A stretch of 64,000 bases of DNA from Pythium myriotylum (taxonomy: Eukaryota; Oomycota; Peronosporomycetes; Pythiales; Pythiaceae), in assembly GCA_023091665.1 (NCBI GenBank), contig JALJCQ010000013.1, positions 3,596,001 to 3,660,000 on the forward strand, read 5' to 3'. Under the pieces are notes generated by a model, which was not told the origin of the DNA, searched no databases, and saw nothing but the letters and a program-made list of their open reading frames with translations. How positions within the stretch are numbered: the first letter of the stretch is position 1; each line of letters begins with the position of its first letter. The position numbers were made by a program, and so were the translations under genes. Below are positions 1 to 9,149 of this stretch, piece by piece.

Positions 1-147
1 GAGTCGCGACAGTTCTTGTTGCGACCAGATTCGATCTGGGAATGCCGGGAAAAACATTCTACGAATCGCTGGGGCTGTCGAAACTTCAACGACGAGACCA
101 TCGAGCTTGAGGGCTTCGCTGCGCCCTTCTACGAGAAGATCCTGTGA
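1..147 (+). pseudogene. 3' fragment of a GNAT acetyltransferase, frameshifted
   Basis: The fragment encodes the C-terminal end of a GNAT protein and matches the end of the intact gene at 3842..4372 (FYESLG, then an F..ETIE.EGF...FYEKIL end). One extra G in the run around position 75 breaks the frame between FYESLG and the downstream NFNDETIE part, so the two halves lie in different frames. The stop TGA is at 145..147. The 5' part is outside the window or lost. It stands in the same place relative to the next GNAT gene as 3842..4372 does relative to 4598..5137, so it is the decayed partner in a block duplication. Confidence 0.75.
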
Positions 148-254
148 ATCAAGAGGGCGTCTATTGGTTACTCTTGCAGAAACGAGTTGCCGGCTCGCAT
201 CGAAGTCATGACGGTCCCATTTTCCAATAGGCGAGTCGCCTTGAGGAAAAGTCG

Positions 255-380
255 CGATTCGGCACGGTTGGCTGCTGTATCTGCCATGCGGTTCACCGCA
301 TGCGGATGGTGTCTCCATTCTTGAAGACATCGCGAATAATCTTCTCCCAAAGTGCCTTTCGTTGTGGGATATTCTGGATG
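255..380 (-). pseudogene. possible retroelement RNase H remnant
   Basis: Read on the minus strand this stretch contains W-R-H-H-P-H-A-x-N-R-M-A-D-x-A-A-N, which resembles the conserved end of RNase H domains of oomycete retroelements (HH..NkMAD.AAN.AMD). A better example of the same motif lies at 45200..45500. No start and no catalytic residues are preserved. The spacer here is about 170 nt longer than the matching spacer at 4373..4597, consistent with an insertion. The assignment rests on one short motif. Confidence 0.3.
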
Positions 381-504
381 CATCTGTGACATCAGCGATC
401 TTCCGATTGGACAGCTAGGATGATTACGAGCGACGAGTGGATCCCTCTGGATTGAGACGCGAGACTCAACTTCCTCAACGCCGGCACGACATTTGACCCT
501 TCCT

Positions 505-523
505 GACTCATTCATCTTCTTCC
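505..523 (+). promoter_or_regulatory. oomycete core promoter (Inr-like)
   Basis: GACTCATTCATCTTCTTCC fits the oomycete initiator TCAYTYY followed by a pyrimidine-rich flanking box. It lies 16 bp before the ATG of the GNAT gene at 539. Confidence 0.55.
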
Positions 524-538
524 TTCCTTCAAGCCTCG

Positions 539-1078
539 ATGCCCTCCACGCAAGAATCCACGCCACGCAAGACGTTCCGCGTACGCTCGTACACGAGCAA
601 GGACCACCAAGATGCGGTCGAGCTCTTCGTCGAGGGCGTCAAGGCGTACCCCGAGAACCAGAAAGAGATGCAGCCCAACTGGGTCAAGCTCATCGAGATG
701 AGCGTCAAAGGAGACCTCGCTGACATCCAAGGCGTCTACTTCGCCAAGGGCGGACACTACTGGGTCGCGACGTGTGAGCTGGAGGACGGCACGGAAGAAG
801 TCGTGGGCACGATCGGGCTTGAGGCCAAGCCGGGCAATGTCGGCGAGCTGCGTCGACTCACGGTCAAGCCGAGCTACCACCGCTGCGGCATCGGCAGGCT
901 GCTCGTCTCGGCGCTCGAGCAGTGGGCCAAGGAGAACGGTTTCAATCGGATCACGCTCGGCACTGGCAAGGTCGTGGTCGCGGCGCGCAGGTTCTACGAG
1001 TCGGTGGGGTACACGAACTTTGATTCGGTCACGTACGGCGAGGCCGTCGTGTGTCTCTACGAGAAGCACCTCGAATGA
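539..1078 (+). CDS. GNAT-family N-acetyltransferase (copy 1)
   Basis: The 179-residue protein is a single GNAT domain, the usual length for small acetyl-CoA-dependent acetyltransferases. Acetyl-CoA binding motif A is at about residues 104-121, with the pyrophosphate loop R-C-G-I-G-R at 115-120. A C-terminal F-Y-E-S-x-G-Y-T motif follows at about 152-159. The substrate cannot be told from sequence. There is no signal peptide or membrane segment, so it is probably cytosolic. The ATG follows an Inr-like promoter and matches the starts of the paralogues. The protein differs from the one at 4598..5137 by a single Val/Ile change in the translations. Confidence 0.85.
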   Translation: MPSTQESTPRKTFRVRSYTSKDHQDAVELFVEGVKAYPENQKEMQPNWVKLIEMSVKGDLADIQGVYFAKGGHYWVATCELEDGTEEVVGTIGLEAKPGNVGELRRLTVKPSYHRCGIGRLLVSALEQWAKENGFNRITLGTGKVVVAARRFYESVGYTNFDSVTYGEAVVCLYEKHLE

Positions 1079-1441
1079 GCTCCTCACGGGGTAGCAAGAA
1101 CCAGCGTCTTGTATTGCTCTTCACTCGAGTTCTCCAGTACGAAAGAAGACAAATGTGCGCTTGATGGTGAAGAAGGCTTTATCTCCATCGATGGGAGCGA
1201 TTTGTGTGAGATCACCCCGGGTGTGGAGATCACTGCTATCATCACCAAGAGGAAGAAATTTGCTCTCTATGGGAACGACACCAACCCAAGCACAGAGATG
1301 TACACGACACACGAAAATGCAATTTTACGTATTAGATTTAATTGACGTCCACTGGCTGTGCATGGAGGCCGGCGTGCTGCAATAAAATGCATGGGCGCGG
1401 CGTCTTATATTTGACGACTCGGACATACTGTATTCCCACAA

Positions 1442-2224
1442 CTACACAGTCATCTTCGCCTTGCGGACATGGAGATCAATGACCTTTTTCTCATTCAGAC
1501 GCGAGGCAAGCGAGTGACCACATGCCGTGGCGGGAGTCAGGAAGCCGCCTCCGCTGAGCGCGCCGTCATGCTCGCCCTTGGCCAAGCAGATCGCCACCTC
1601 GGAGATCAGCTTGCTCGTGATCAAATAACCAGGATCGCCGACTCCCGAGCACTCACCTTTGGCCGCAAGCTTACCGTCAATACTGTAAGCGTGGGCCTCG
1701 GCGCTGAAGTATCCTCTCTTCATCGTCGCCTCGGAAGGTCCTTTCCCTGACTTGGGAGCAAGCTTCCAAAGCAACTTCCTCGTCCAGCGTCGTGTCGCAA
1801 GCGCTGCAAACGAGGCCATCGCGAGTGTGATGAGCCAATTCATCATGCTCTTGAGACTCATGCGTTCGATGTAAACAAACTCATCGCCGTACTTGTCCTG
1901 CAAGAGGTAGTTGGATCGCATCACGACCTGCTGGTCGATCATGCCGGTCAGGAAAAGGGCACTGCGGGCCTTCAACTCGGGGTCGTAAGTCAGCTTCTTA
2001 GTCGAGGTGTTGGCATCGACAAGCGCTTTCTTGAGCTCCGCGTAGAAAAGAGAGGTAGCGCGAGATAAGATCGGAGACCGTCGATTGCATTGACAGCAAC
2101 CGTCAAAACTGAGATCTGATTCGTGCGAAGGGCCAATTTGAGGCATTGGAGGAAACTGCAAGGACAACGAAAGTCGACACAGAGCAAAGCAAGCAAGGAA
2201 CCAAACACCAAAGAAACGGACCAT
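1442..2224 (-). pseudogene. 5'-truncated saccharopine-dehydrogenase-like oxidoreductase
   Basis: The last ~190 codons (about 1442..2055) align with the C-terminal half of the SDH-like proteins downstream: a QQVV.RSNYLL segment, then GPSE, A.Y..DGKLAA, GDPGY.ITSKLISE.AICLAKGE and GG..TPA.A.GHSL..RL..KK. The N-terminal Rossmann part (GATGFTG) is missing and is replaced by about 57 unrelated residues in the same open frame. It occupies the slot that the intact gene 5397..6659 has in the duplicated block. A transcript using the upstream ATG cannot be excluded, but the protein would lack the NAD(P) site. Confidence 0.7.
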
Positions 2225-2892
2225 CCATGTCTTTGGTGCTAACTACAGAAATTGAGATGGACAAACCGATCTCTGTGCTCGGTTCCGTTTCTCAAACCGC
2301 ACGCCGATCCTTTAATCAGATGCCGGTCGAGGACGAAGATTATATTCCCTGAAGACTCTACTGATAGGTCGCTTTCATTCACTCTAGGCATCCCTCTTGA
2401 TTCCCTGAGAGGTCTGGCTGACGGTCTTTGGAATGTTGAGGCGTCGCCCTTAGCCTCTGGGACGACGTCGGCAAGATTCAAGTGCAAGGTGTCAGCTGGG
2501 TTTCTCTTCAAGCCTTTGAACATGACCCAATTTTCCTCCATCGCAATACGAGCTCGTCTTCGCGCCAAACCACGTTGTCCTCGGATTGTGTCTCGATTGG
2601 CTCGCATCGTTGGCGATTACGCCAGTCGCCTCAACCTCACTCGTCGGGGCCGAAACATCGAGCACAACAGACAGACATCTTTGTTATCAATATATTGTAT
2701 AAATGGATATATACGTTTATATGTATCAACAGCAAATTAGACACTATAGTATGGTAGAGTTGATATACTGTGGAATCGAGGCAATAAACTGATGATTGTC
2801 TTTCTCGCTAGTCGCGAAGAGCCCAACACTGCCGAGGGCCTCTTGATGGACCCTCCTCGGCCCCACGTTCTCTTCGCCTCGTGCTGCCTAAC
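2225..2892. other. intergenic, no supported gene
   Basis: Short open frames occur on both strands but none resembles a known family. The part at about 2690-2790 is clearly AT-rich compared with the coding surroundings. No trace of the missing N-terminal half of the upstream SDH-like pseudogene was seen. Confidence 0.5.
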
Positions 2893-2910
2893 CACTCATT
2901 CCCAGATCGG
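2893..2910 (+). promoter_or_regulatory. oomycete core promoter (Inr-like)
   Basis: CACTCATTCCCAGATCGG contains the initiator core CTCATTCC and lies 5 bp before the ATG at 2916, so the leader would be very short. Confidence 0.45.
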
Positions 2911-2915
2911 CAGCA

Positions 2916-3449
2916 ATGGCGTCACCACTCGCCAACGAGGTCCGCATCCGTACGTACGAGCCTCGCGACCAAGGCGATGCCGTCGACTTGTTCCTCACGG
3001 GAATGCTCAGCTACATGGACTCACCGGGCGTGATGCCTCCAGAAATGAAGCCGTTTTTCGACAACAGCATCAACGGTGATCTTGCGAGTATCGAGGCCAC
3101 GTATATCAAGCCTGGTGGCCATTTCTGGGTCGCGTCCATAAACGACGAGCGTGGCAGGGAGGTTGTTATCGGTATGATCGGGCTCGAGGTCAAGCCAGAC
3201 AAGTCTTACGAGCTTCGCCGATTCTTTGTTCGAGGCGACTGCCAGCGCCTCGGTGTCGGCAAGAAGCTCGTAGACAATTTGGAGCTCTGGGCAAAGCAGC
3301 ACGGCGCTAAGCGACTGTGGTTATCGACCGGAGGACCGCTTGTCAAGGCACAGGAGTTCTACAAGAAAATCGGCTATAAGGTCTACAAGAAAGGAATATT
3401 GCCTGAGAACAACGACGTAGAGACCTTGTTCTACGAGAAGATCCTGTAA
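2916..3449 (+). CDS. GNAT-family N-acetyltransferase (copy 2)
   Basis: A 177-residue GNAT protein related to its neighbours but clearly diverged. Motif A is at about residues 99-118, with the acetyl-CoA loop Q-R-L-G-V-G-K at 110-116. The conserved GGHFWVA strand is at 68-74 and an EFYKKIGYK motif lies near the C-terminus. No targeting signal is visible. It sits in an array of four plus-strand GNAT genes. The substrate is unknown. The 392 bp after it (to 3841) hold no recognisable gene. Confidence 0.85.
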   Translation: MASPLANEVRIRTYEPRDQGDAVDLFLTGMLSYMDSPGVMPPEMKPFFDNSINGDLASIEATYIKPGGHFWVASINDERGREVVIGMIGLEVKPDKSYELRRFFVRGDCQRLGVGKKLVDNLELWAKQHGAKRLWLSTGGPLVKAQEFYKKIGYKVYKKGILPENNDVETLFYEKIL

Positions 3450-3841
3450 CTCAAGGAGGAAAGGATTCGAGTACAAGGTGGACGTGATGATCTCCACAAC
3501 GAGCACAATTTAGGGGCCAGGAAACTCTTGGATCGTTCCCACACGCACCGATACCACGATTGTCATGCTGCACTTGTTGCATCATACATGTCACGGATCC
3601 AATCATAAACCGCCTGGTCCACTTTGATTGCGCGGTTTGTTTGTTCGAAGGCAGCTCGACTGACGGTTCTGCACTCTTTTAACTTGGCTACTGTATCACC
3701 TAATCAAACTGTGATTGCGCTGTCTTCAAGAGGGCAATCGCGAGGATCGTGTCTACCCTCCTTCACTAATCATCCCGGCCTTAGAGTACTAAACAGAACG
3801 CGTCGCACACTTTCACTTTTGGGTTCCACTAGCGGCTCTAA

Positions 3842-4372
3842 ATGTCAACGATGGCCACCAAGACGATTCGCGTGCGAACGTACGCGCCGGGTGACCACGC
3901 GACTGTCATCGAGCTCTTCAAGGCGGGAATGCTCAGCTACGTGGACACGACGAAGGACATGGCCGCTCTCTTTGAGACCTACTTCGAAGAGAGTCTGAAC
4001 GGAGACATTGGCAATATCGAGACCACGTACATGGGCTCGGGCGGCCACTTCTGGGTCGCCACGTGTGACGACGAGGACGGACAGGAGATCGTCGTGGGGA
4101 TGGTCGGTCTCGAGGGCAAGCCAGAGAAGGCGTACGAGCTGCGACGCATGTCAGTGCGAGCCGAGTACCGTCGCCACGGCGTCGGAAAGAAGCTCGTGGA
4201 AACACTGGAGCAGTGGGCTCGAGACCAGGGAGTCGAGAAGGTCTGGCTCTCGACAGGTGGCCCCATGCTCCAAGCTCAAAAGTTTTACGAATCGCTGGGC
4301 TATACAAACTTCAAGACCGAGACCATTGAGCCTGAGGGCTTCGTTGCGCTCTTCTACGAAAAGATGCTGTGA
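3842..4372 (+). CDS. GNAT-family N-acetyltransferase (copy 3)
   Basis: A 176-residue single-domain GNAT protein. Motif A lies at about residues 99-118 with the loop R-R-H-G-V-G-K at 110-116, preceded by GGHFWVA at 68-74. It ends F-Y-E-S-L-G-Y-T-N-F then EGF.ALFYEKML. An in-frame ATG three codons downstream (residue 4) is an alternative start. It is the intact counterpart of the broken fragment at 1..147, and the next gene downstream (4598) is the counterpart of 539. Confidence 0.85.
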   Translation: MSTMATKTIRVRTYAPGDHATVIELFKAGMLSYVDTTKDMAALFETYFEESLNGDIGNIETTYMGSGGHFWVATCDDEDGQEIVVGMVGLEGKPEKAYELRRMSVRAEYRRHGVGKKLVETLEQWARDQGVEKVWLSTGGPMLQAQKFYESLGYTNFKTETIEPEGFVALFYEKML

Positions 4373-4563
4373 ATACAATCTGTTCCATCTTGTCCTTCGT
4401 TGTGAATATTTTTGGATAACAGTTGCACTCCATCTGGCCAGCAGGCATCTTGCGATTGGATAGCGAGGGTGATTACGAGCGACGAGTGGATCCTTCTGAA
4501 TCGAGACCAGAGACTCAACTTCCTTCTACCACTGCAACGCCGGCACCACATTTGACCCTTCCT

Positions 4564-4582
4564 GACTCATTCATCTTCTTCC
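4564..4582 (+). promoter_or_regulatory. oomycete core promoter (Inr-like)
   Basis: Identical copy of the element at 505..523 (GACTCATTCATCTTCTTCC), 15 bp before the ATG at 4598. Confidence 0.55.
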
Positions 4583-4597
4583 TTCCGTCAAGCCTCG

Positions 4598-5137
4598 ATG
4601 CCCTCCACGCAAGAATCCACGCCACGCAAGACGTTCCGCGTACGCTCGTACACGAGCAAGGACCACCAAGATGCGGTCGAGCTCTTCATCGAGGGCGTCA
4701 AGGCGTACCCCGAGAACCAGAAAGAGATGCAGCCCAACTGGGTCAAGCTCATCGAGATGAGCGTCAAAGGAGACCTCGCTGACATCCAAGGCGTCTACTT
4801 CGCCAAGGGCGGACACTACTGGGTCGCGACGTGTGAGCTGGAGGACGGCACGGAAGAAGTCGTGGGCACGATCGGGCTTGAGGCCAAGCCGGGCAATGTC
4901 GGCGAGCTGCGTCGACTCACGGTCAAGCCGAGCTACCACCGCTGCGGCATCGGCAGGCTGCTCGTCTCGGCGCTCGAGCAGTGGGCCAAGGAGAACGGTT
5001 TCAATCGGATCACGCTCGGCACTGGCAAGGTCGTGGTCGCGGCGCGCAGGTTCTACGAGTCGGTGGGGTACACGAACTTTGATTCGGTCACGTACGGCGA
5101 GGCCGTCGTGTGTCTCTACGAGAAGCACCTCGAATGA
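4598..5137 (+). CDS. GNAT-family N-acetyltransferase (copy 4)
   Basis: The 179-residue protein is the same as that at 539..1078 except Ile for Val at residue 31. It has the GNAT motif A loop R-C-G-I-G-R at 115-120. It belongs to the near-identical 805-bp segment 4547..5351. It is followed, tail to tail, by the SDH-like gene 5397..6659. Substrate and pathway are unknown. Confidence 0.85.
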   Translation: MPSTQESTPRKTFRVRSYTSKDHQDAVELFIEGVKAYPENQKEMQPNWVKLIEMSVKGDLADIQGVYFAKGGHYWVATCELEDGTEEVVGTIGLEAKPGNVGELRRLTVKPSYHRCGIGRLLVSALEQWAKENGFNRITLGTGKVVVAARRFYESVGYTNFDSVTYGEAVVCLYEKHLE

Positions 5138-5396
5138 GCTCCTCACGGGGTAGCAAGAACCAGCGTCTTGTATTGCTCTTCACTCGAGTTCTCCAGTACG
5201 AAAGAAGACAAATGTGCGCTTGATGGTGAAGAAGGCTTTATCTCCATCGATGGGAGCGATTTGTGTGAGATCACCCCGGGTGTGGAGATCACTGCTATCA
5301 TCACCAAGAGGAAGAAATTTGCTCTCTATGGGAACGACACCAACCCAAGCACAGACATGTACATGATACACAAAAATGCAATTTCACGTGTTAGAT

Positions 5397-6659
5397 TTAA
5401 TTGGTTTCCACGGCCTGCACGTCAAACGTCACGATCTTCTTGTCATCCAGTCGCTTCACAAGGTTGCGACCCAGCGCGCTGGCTGGCGTGTGGAAGCCGC
5501 CCTTGATATCCTTCACGGTCTCGCCCTTCGCGAGACAGATCGCGCACTGCGAGATGAGCTTACTCGTGATGGCGTAGCCAGGGTGGCCTGCGCCGCCGAT
5601 CGTCGCACGAGCTGCGAGCTTGCCATTCTCATCGTAAGCCACAGCCTTGGCGAGGAACTTGCTGTTGGCCACGACTTCCTCGGACGGACCCTCGCCGGGC
5701 TGCGGCACGAACTTCTTGAGGATTGCACGCGTCCAGCTGAAGTAGAGCAACACTCCACCAATGACCACGAACATCGTCCCGATAATCTGAGCGAAGAGAC
5801 CGCCACCCGACATGCGCTCACGGTAGACGAAGTTGCTGCCGTACGCGTCCTTCTTGAGGTAGTTGCTACGGTGGACGACGGCCTGGTTCACGGGCGCGCC
5901 GATAAAGAAGGACGTCCAGACACCGAGATCCTTGTCCTTCTTCACGAGCAGCGAGCCGGCGTTCTTGGCCGTGGTGCCGCTGGCCTCCTTTTGCACGCGG
6001 GTCTTCTCGTCCGTGAGGTAGAACGGGTTGCTGCTGTTCTTCATCTCTTCGGGCGTCGCTGTCTCGAGCATCGTGAAGAGACTCGCGACGGTGCCACCAC
6101 TCGGACCTCCTTCCAAGGCCAAGATCGCGACCGAGACTTCCGACGTCGCGCTGTTGCGGGTCTCACGAACCTTCTCCGTCAGCAAAAGCGCTGTGAGATC
6201 CGACGGCACAGCCTCGAAGCCACAGCAATGGACGATGATTGCGCCCGACTTGGCAGCCGCGGCCTCGTACTTGGTGATCATCTCGTCGATCCAGAAAGTC
6301 TCAGCAGTCAAATCGCAGTAGTGAACACCGTTCTGAGCACACGCCTTGACCAGCAGCTCGCCGTAGAGCTTGTACGGACCCACGACGGTGATCACGACCT
6401 TGGTCTTCTTCACTAACTCCACGAGCTGCACTTCGCTGCTGCTGTCAGCGATAAGCGTGGGCACGGCGTCAATACTTGCAGCATCGACACCCGGCAGCTT
6501 CTCCTTGAGCTGCTGCTTGGCCTGCTCAAGCTTGCTGGCACTGCGACCGGCGATAGCCCATGAGAGACCAGCCTCGGGCGACTGGAGAAGGTAGCGCGTG
6601 ATGTAGGCACCCGTGAAGCCGGTAGCACCGAAGACGACGACGTCGAACTGCTTGGCCAT
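5397..6659 (-). CDS. saccharopine-dehydrogenase-like oxidoreductase (copy A)
   Basis: A 420-residue protein of the SCCPDH / trans-acting enoyl reductase-like family. A Rossmann NAD(P)-binding start (F-D-V-V-V-F-G-A-T-G-F-T-G) lies within the first 20 residues. GRSASKLEQ at about 38 and a V-V-G-P-Y-K-L-Y-G loop near 112 follow, then H-C-C-G-F-E at about 162. A hydrophobic helix at about residues 300-320 suggests membrane or lipid-body association. Family members act on lipid or uncertain substrates; true saccharopine dehydrogenase activity should not be assumed. An Inr-like element lies just upstream. It converges on the GNAT gene 4598..5137. Confidence 0.85.
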   Translation of the reverse strand: MAKQFDVVVFGATGFTGAYITRYLLQSPEAGLSWAIAGRSASKLEQAKQQLKEKLPGVDAASIDAVPTLIADSSSEVQLVELVKKTKVVITVVGPYKLYGELLVKACAQNGVHYCDLTAETFWIDEMITKYEAAAAKSGAIIVHCCGFEAVPSDLTALLLTEKVRETRNSATSEVSVAILALEGGPSGGTVASLFTMLETATPEEMKNSSNPFYLTDEKTRVQKEASGTTAKNAGSLLVKKDKDLGVWTSFFIGAPVNQAVVHRSNYLKKDAYGSNFVYRERMSGGGLFAQIIGTMFVVIGGVLLYFSWTRAILKKFVPQPGEGPSEEVVANSKFLAKAVAYDENGKLAARATIGGAGHPGYAITSKLISQCAICLAKGETVKDIKGGFHTPASALGRNLVKRLDDKKIVTFDVQAVETN

Positions 6660-6680
6660 TGAATTGATGCGGAAGTGTGA

Positions 6681-6698
6681 GTTTCTGGAAATGAGGTC
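6681..6698 (-). promoter_or_regulatory. oomycete core promoter (Inr-like)
   Basis: On the minus strand GACCTCATTTCCAGAAAC contains the initiator core CTCATTTCC, about 22-39 bp before the ATG at 6659. The remaining 6699-7265 shows no gene. Confidence 0.5.
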
Positions 6699-7265
6699 TC
6701 GACACGTGGGCAGACGTCTGCTGCAAAGCCTTGCGTGCGTGGCCGTGTCACCCTACGCGCCGTAATGGACAAGGCGTACGCGTCGTGCGTGGACCCAAGA
6801 GCCAGCAACGGGAAGAGATCAGTCCAACTCTGCCCTGTCTGTGTGGCGGATCTCGGCTTATCCCAAACTGTACACCGACCACGTCAGTGGATTACTTGAG
6901 AGCCGAGGAGGGTCCACCGTAGTTGTCGGACTCGCCCACGGACGGCAAGGAGAGCAGTAATGGTGAGCATGAGACGGATTGGCAATCGAGTCTTTCGCTC
7001 TTTTCGAGTTACTACAGTAGTACTGGAGCAATCGTCCATCGGGTCGAGCTTTGGATGATCAAAGCCACTTCCAACAAGAGCTAGAGAGAGTAGGGATCGA
7101 TCTTGAAGAGACACGCACGGCCAGTCGAGCGACCAGCCAGGCACTCGAACGGCCAGGTCCATCCAAGTGTCGACGCAGCGATCTGTGTTCAGTCCAGCTC
7201 AACACGAGACATATCAACAAGATTCGTTTTGAGATCATGCAATATTCATACAGTAGTCACACCCC

Positions 7266-8531
7266 TTAGTTGCTCTCCACGGCCTCGATCTCAATCGTCA
7301 TGATCTTCTTCTTCTCGAGTCGGTTCACGAGGCTGTGACCAAGCGCAGTAGCTGTTGTGTAGAAACCGCCTGGGAGATCCTTCGTGGCGAGTTCGCCCTT
7401 GGCGAGACAGATCGCACACTCGGAAATGACCTTACTGGTCATGCCGTAGCCTGGGTCTCCCGCACCGGAAGTCGTCGCACGCGCTGCGAGCTTGCCGTGC
7501 TCATCATACGCGACCGACTTGGCGACAAAGCCGCCGCCCCAGACCACCTCCTCTGACGGACCGTCACCAGACTGCGGCACAAACTTCTTGAGAATCCCAC
7601 GCGTCCAGCCCATGGACAACAAGCCACCACCGATAATGACGCTCGCGGTCGCAAAGAGTTGCGAGAAGAGCCCTTCGCTGGCGGTTCGTTCGCGGTAGAC
7701 AAAATTGTCACCGTATGCGTGCTTCTGAAGATAGTTGCTACGGTGCACGACTGCCTGGTTGACGGGCGAGCCGATGAAGAGCGACGACCAGAGGCCCAAG
7801 TCCTCTTCTTTCCTGATCGCGAGCGAGGCTCCGTTCTTGGCCACGAGACCGTTCGCAAGCTTCTCTGCGCGTGTCTTCTCGTCCGTGAGGTGGAATGGAT
7901 CGTTCGACTTTTGGATTTCTTCAGGCGTCGCCGTGTCGAACATGTTGATCACACTCGCCACCGTTCCGCCGCTAACACCGCCTCCAAGCGTCGTGAACGC
8001 TAGCGCCACCTCGGAGGTCACGGTGTTTCTCGTCTTTCGAACGGAATCAACGAGCATGAACGTCGTGAGATCGGACGGCACCGACTCGAATCCACAGCAG
8101 TGGACGATCATCGCGCCCGACTTGGCGGCAGCACTCGCGTACTTCGTGATCATCTCGTCGATCCAGAGCGTCTCACCTGCCAAGTCGCAGTAGTGGACGC
8201 CGTTCTCAGCACAGGCCTTGACGAGGAACTCGCCGTAGAGTTTGTAGGGGCCGACGACCGTGAGCACGACCTTGGTCTTTTTGACGAGCTCCACGATCTG
8301 TTCCTCATTGCCACTGTCGGCAATAAGCGTGGGCACGGCGTCGATAATCGCCGCATCCACGGCCGGCAGCTTCTCCTTGAGCTGCTGCTTGACTTGGTCG
8401 AGTTTGCTGGCGTTTCGGCCAGCGATGGCCCATGAGATGCTTTCCTCAGGAGACTGGAGGAAGTGGCGAGCGACAAGCGAGCCCGTGAAGCCGGTAGCAC
8501 CGAAGACGACGACGTCGAATTGCTTGGACAT
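7266..8531 (-). CDS. saccharopine-dehydrogenase-like oxidoreductase (copy B)
   Basis: A 421-residue paralogue. I chose the ATG at 8529..8531 (protein MSKQFDVVVF) because all paralogues start there and the upstream open frame is unrelated leader. The Rossmann motif GATGFTG is at residues 11-17, VVGPYKLYGE near 112, HCCGFESVPSDLTTFML near 162, and a hydrophobic helix near 300-320 with VIIGGGLLSMGW. It ends in a conserved GYGMTSKVISECAICLAKGE segment followed by an E-K-K-K-I-M-T-I strand. It is closest to copy C (9150..10415) and is encoded in the same direction. Confidence 0.85.
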   Translation of the reverse strand: MSKQFDVVVFGATGFTGSLVARHFLQSPEESISWAIAGRNASKLDQVKQQLKEKLPAVDAAIIDAVPTLIADSGNEEQIVELVKKTKVVLTVVGPYKLYGEFLVKACAENGVHYCDLAGETLWIDEMITKYASAAAKSGAMIVHCCGFESVPSDLTTFMLVDSVRKTRNTVTSEVALAFTTLGGGVSGGTVASVINMFDTATPEEIQKSNDPFHLTDEKTRAEKLANGLVAKNGASLAIRKEEDLGLWSSLFIGSPVNQAVVHRSNYLQKHAYGDNFVYRERTASEGLFSQLFATASVIIGGGLLSMGWTRGILKKFVPQSGDGPSEEVVWGGGFVAKSVAYDEHGKLAARATTSGAGDPGYGMTSKVISECAICLAKGELATKDLPGGFYTTATALGHSLVNRLEKKKIMTIEIEAVESN

Positions 8532-8550
8532 GGTGGTTGGTAGTGGAAGG

Positions 8551-8570
8551 CGAGTTTGCAAATGAAGTTG
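8551..8570 (-). promoter_or_regulatory. oomycete core promoter (Inr-like)
   Basis: On the minus strand CAACTTCATTTGCAAACTCG carries TTCATTTGCAAA, an Inr plus CAAA-type flank, about 20-39 bp before the ATG at 8531. The stretch 8571-9149 holds no recognised gene. Confidence 0.5.
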
Positions 8571-9149
8571 TTTGTCGACAGTGCCAAATGGATCAGCTTT
8601 GGAGTGGCCACGTACCCACGATGGGCGAACTGGATAGGCTGCAGTCATCATAGAATCTCGGAGCGAGGACTTTCATGTGGGCTACATTGATGCCTGAGGG
8701 CTTCAGACTGTCGTGTGGGTCCATCGTGGACCCTCGGAGCTCTTCCTGGGGATGACTGCGGGAACGCCTTTTCGAGGAGGATTATGACGCTCGTAATCGC
8801 AGCCACTCAAGAGCTCTCTGGAGATTTGGGCCTAAAAATTGACAGCCTCGAGCCGATCGACGACATGCTTCTTCGCGCCTTTGCAGATCTTGGATGGTCT
8901 GGGTTTTGAGTATCATGGATGACTCCCTGGATGAGAATATTCATGATTAGTACTCGGGTGGCTGATAACGACTCATCTGTCTCCATCGGAGACAAAGTCG
9001 GGCGACTCACATTACGCTTCTCGAATCCATTGGAGACATCCCGGATACTGCGAGATATTAACCGTGTCGTCGAGTGAATTCATACACGAACAGAAAAGCT
9101 TCAATAGAATTGATCATCTTAAAAACACACACAGTACAAGCACACTGGC

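Larger units (their letters stand above)
488..1292 (+). repeat. near-identical segmental duplicate of 4547..5351
   Basis: Positions 488-1292 and 4547-5351 align without gaps at an offset of 4059, with only about three base differences (near 522, one in the CDS at about 629, and near the left edge). They include the promoter, the whole GNAT gene and about 210 bp downstream. Identity drops sharply on both sides although the flanks are still recognisably homologous. Confidence 0.85.
4547..5351 (+). repeat. near-identical segmental duplicate of 488..1292
   Basis: Right-hand copy of the 805-bp tract carrying the GNAT gene. Homology with the left copy falls abruptly after 5351 (CACAGAC here, CACAGAG there, then several changes within 30 bp). 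Confidence 0.85.

Noticed and set aside
5376..6416. 346-codon plus-strand frame opposite SDH-like copy A
   Set aside because: Same kind of antisense shadow; no independent promoter or motif.
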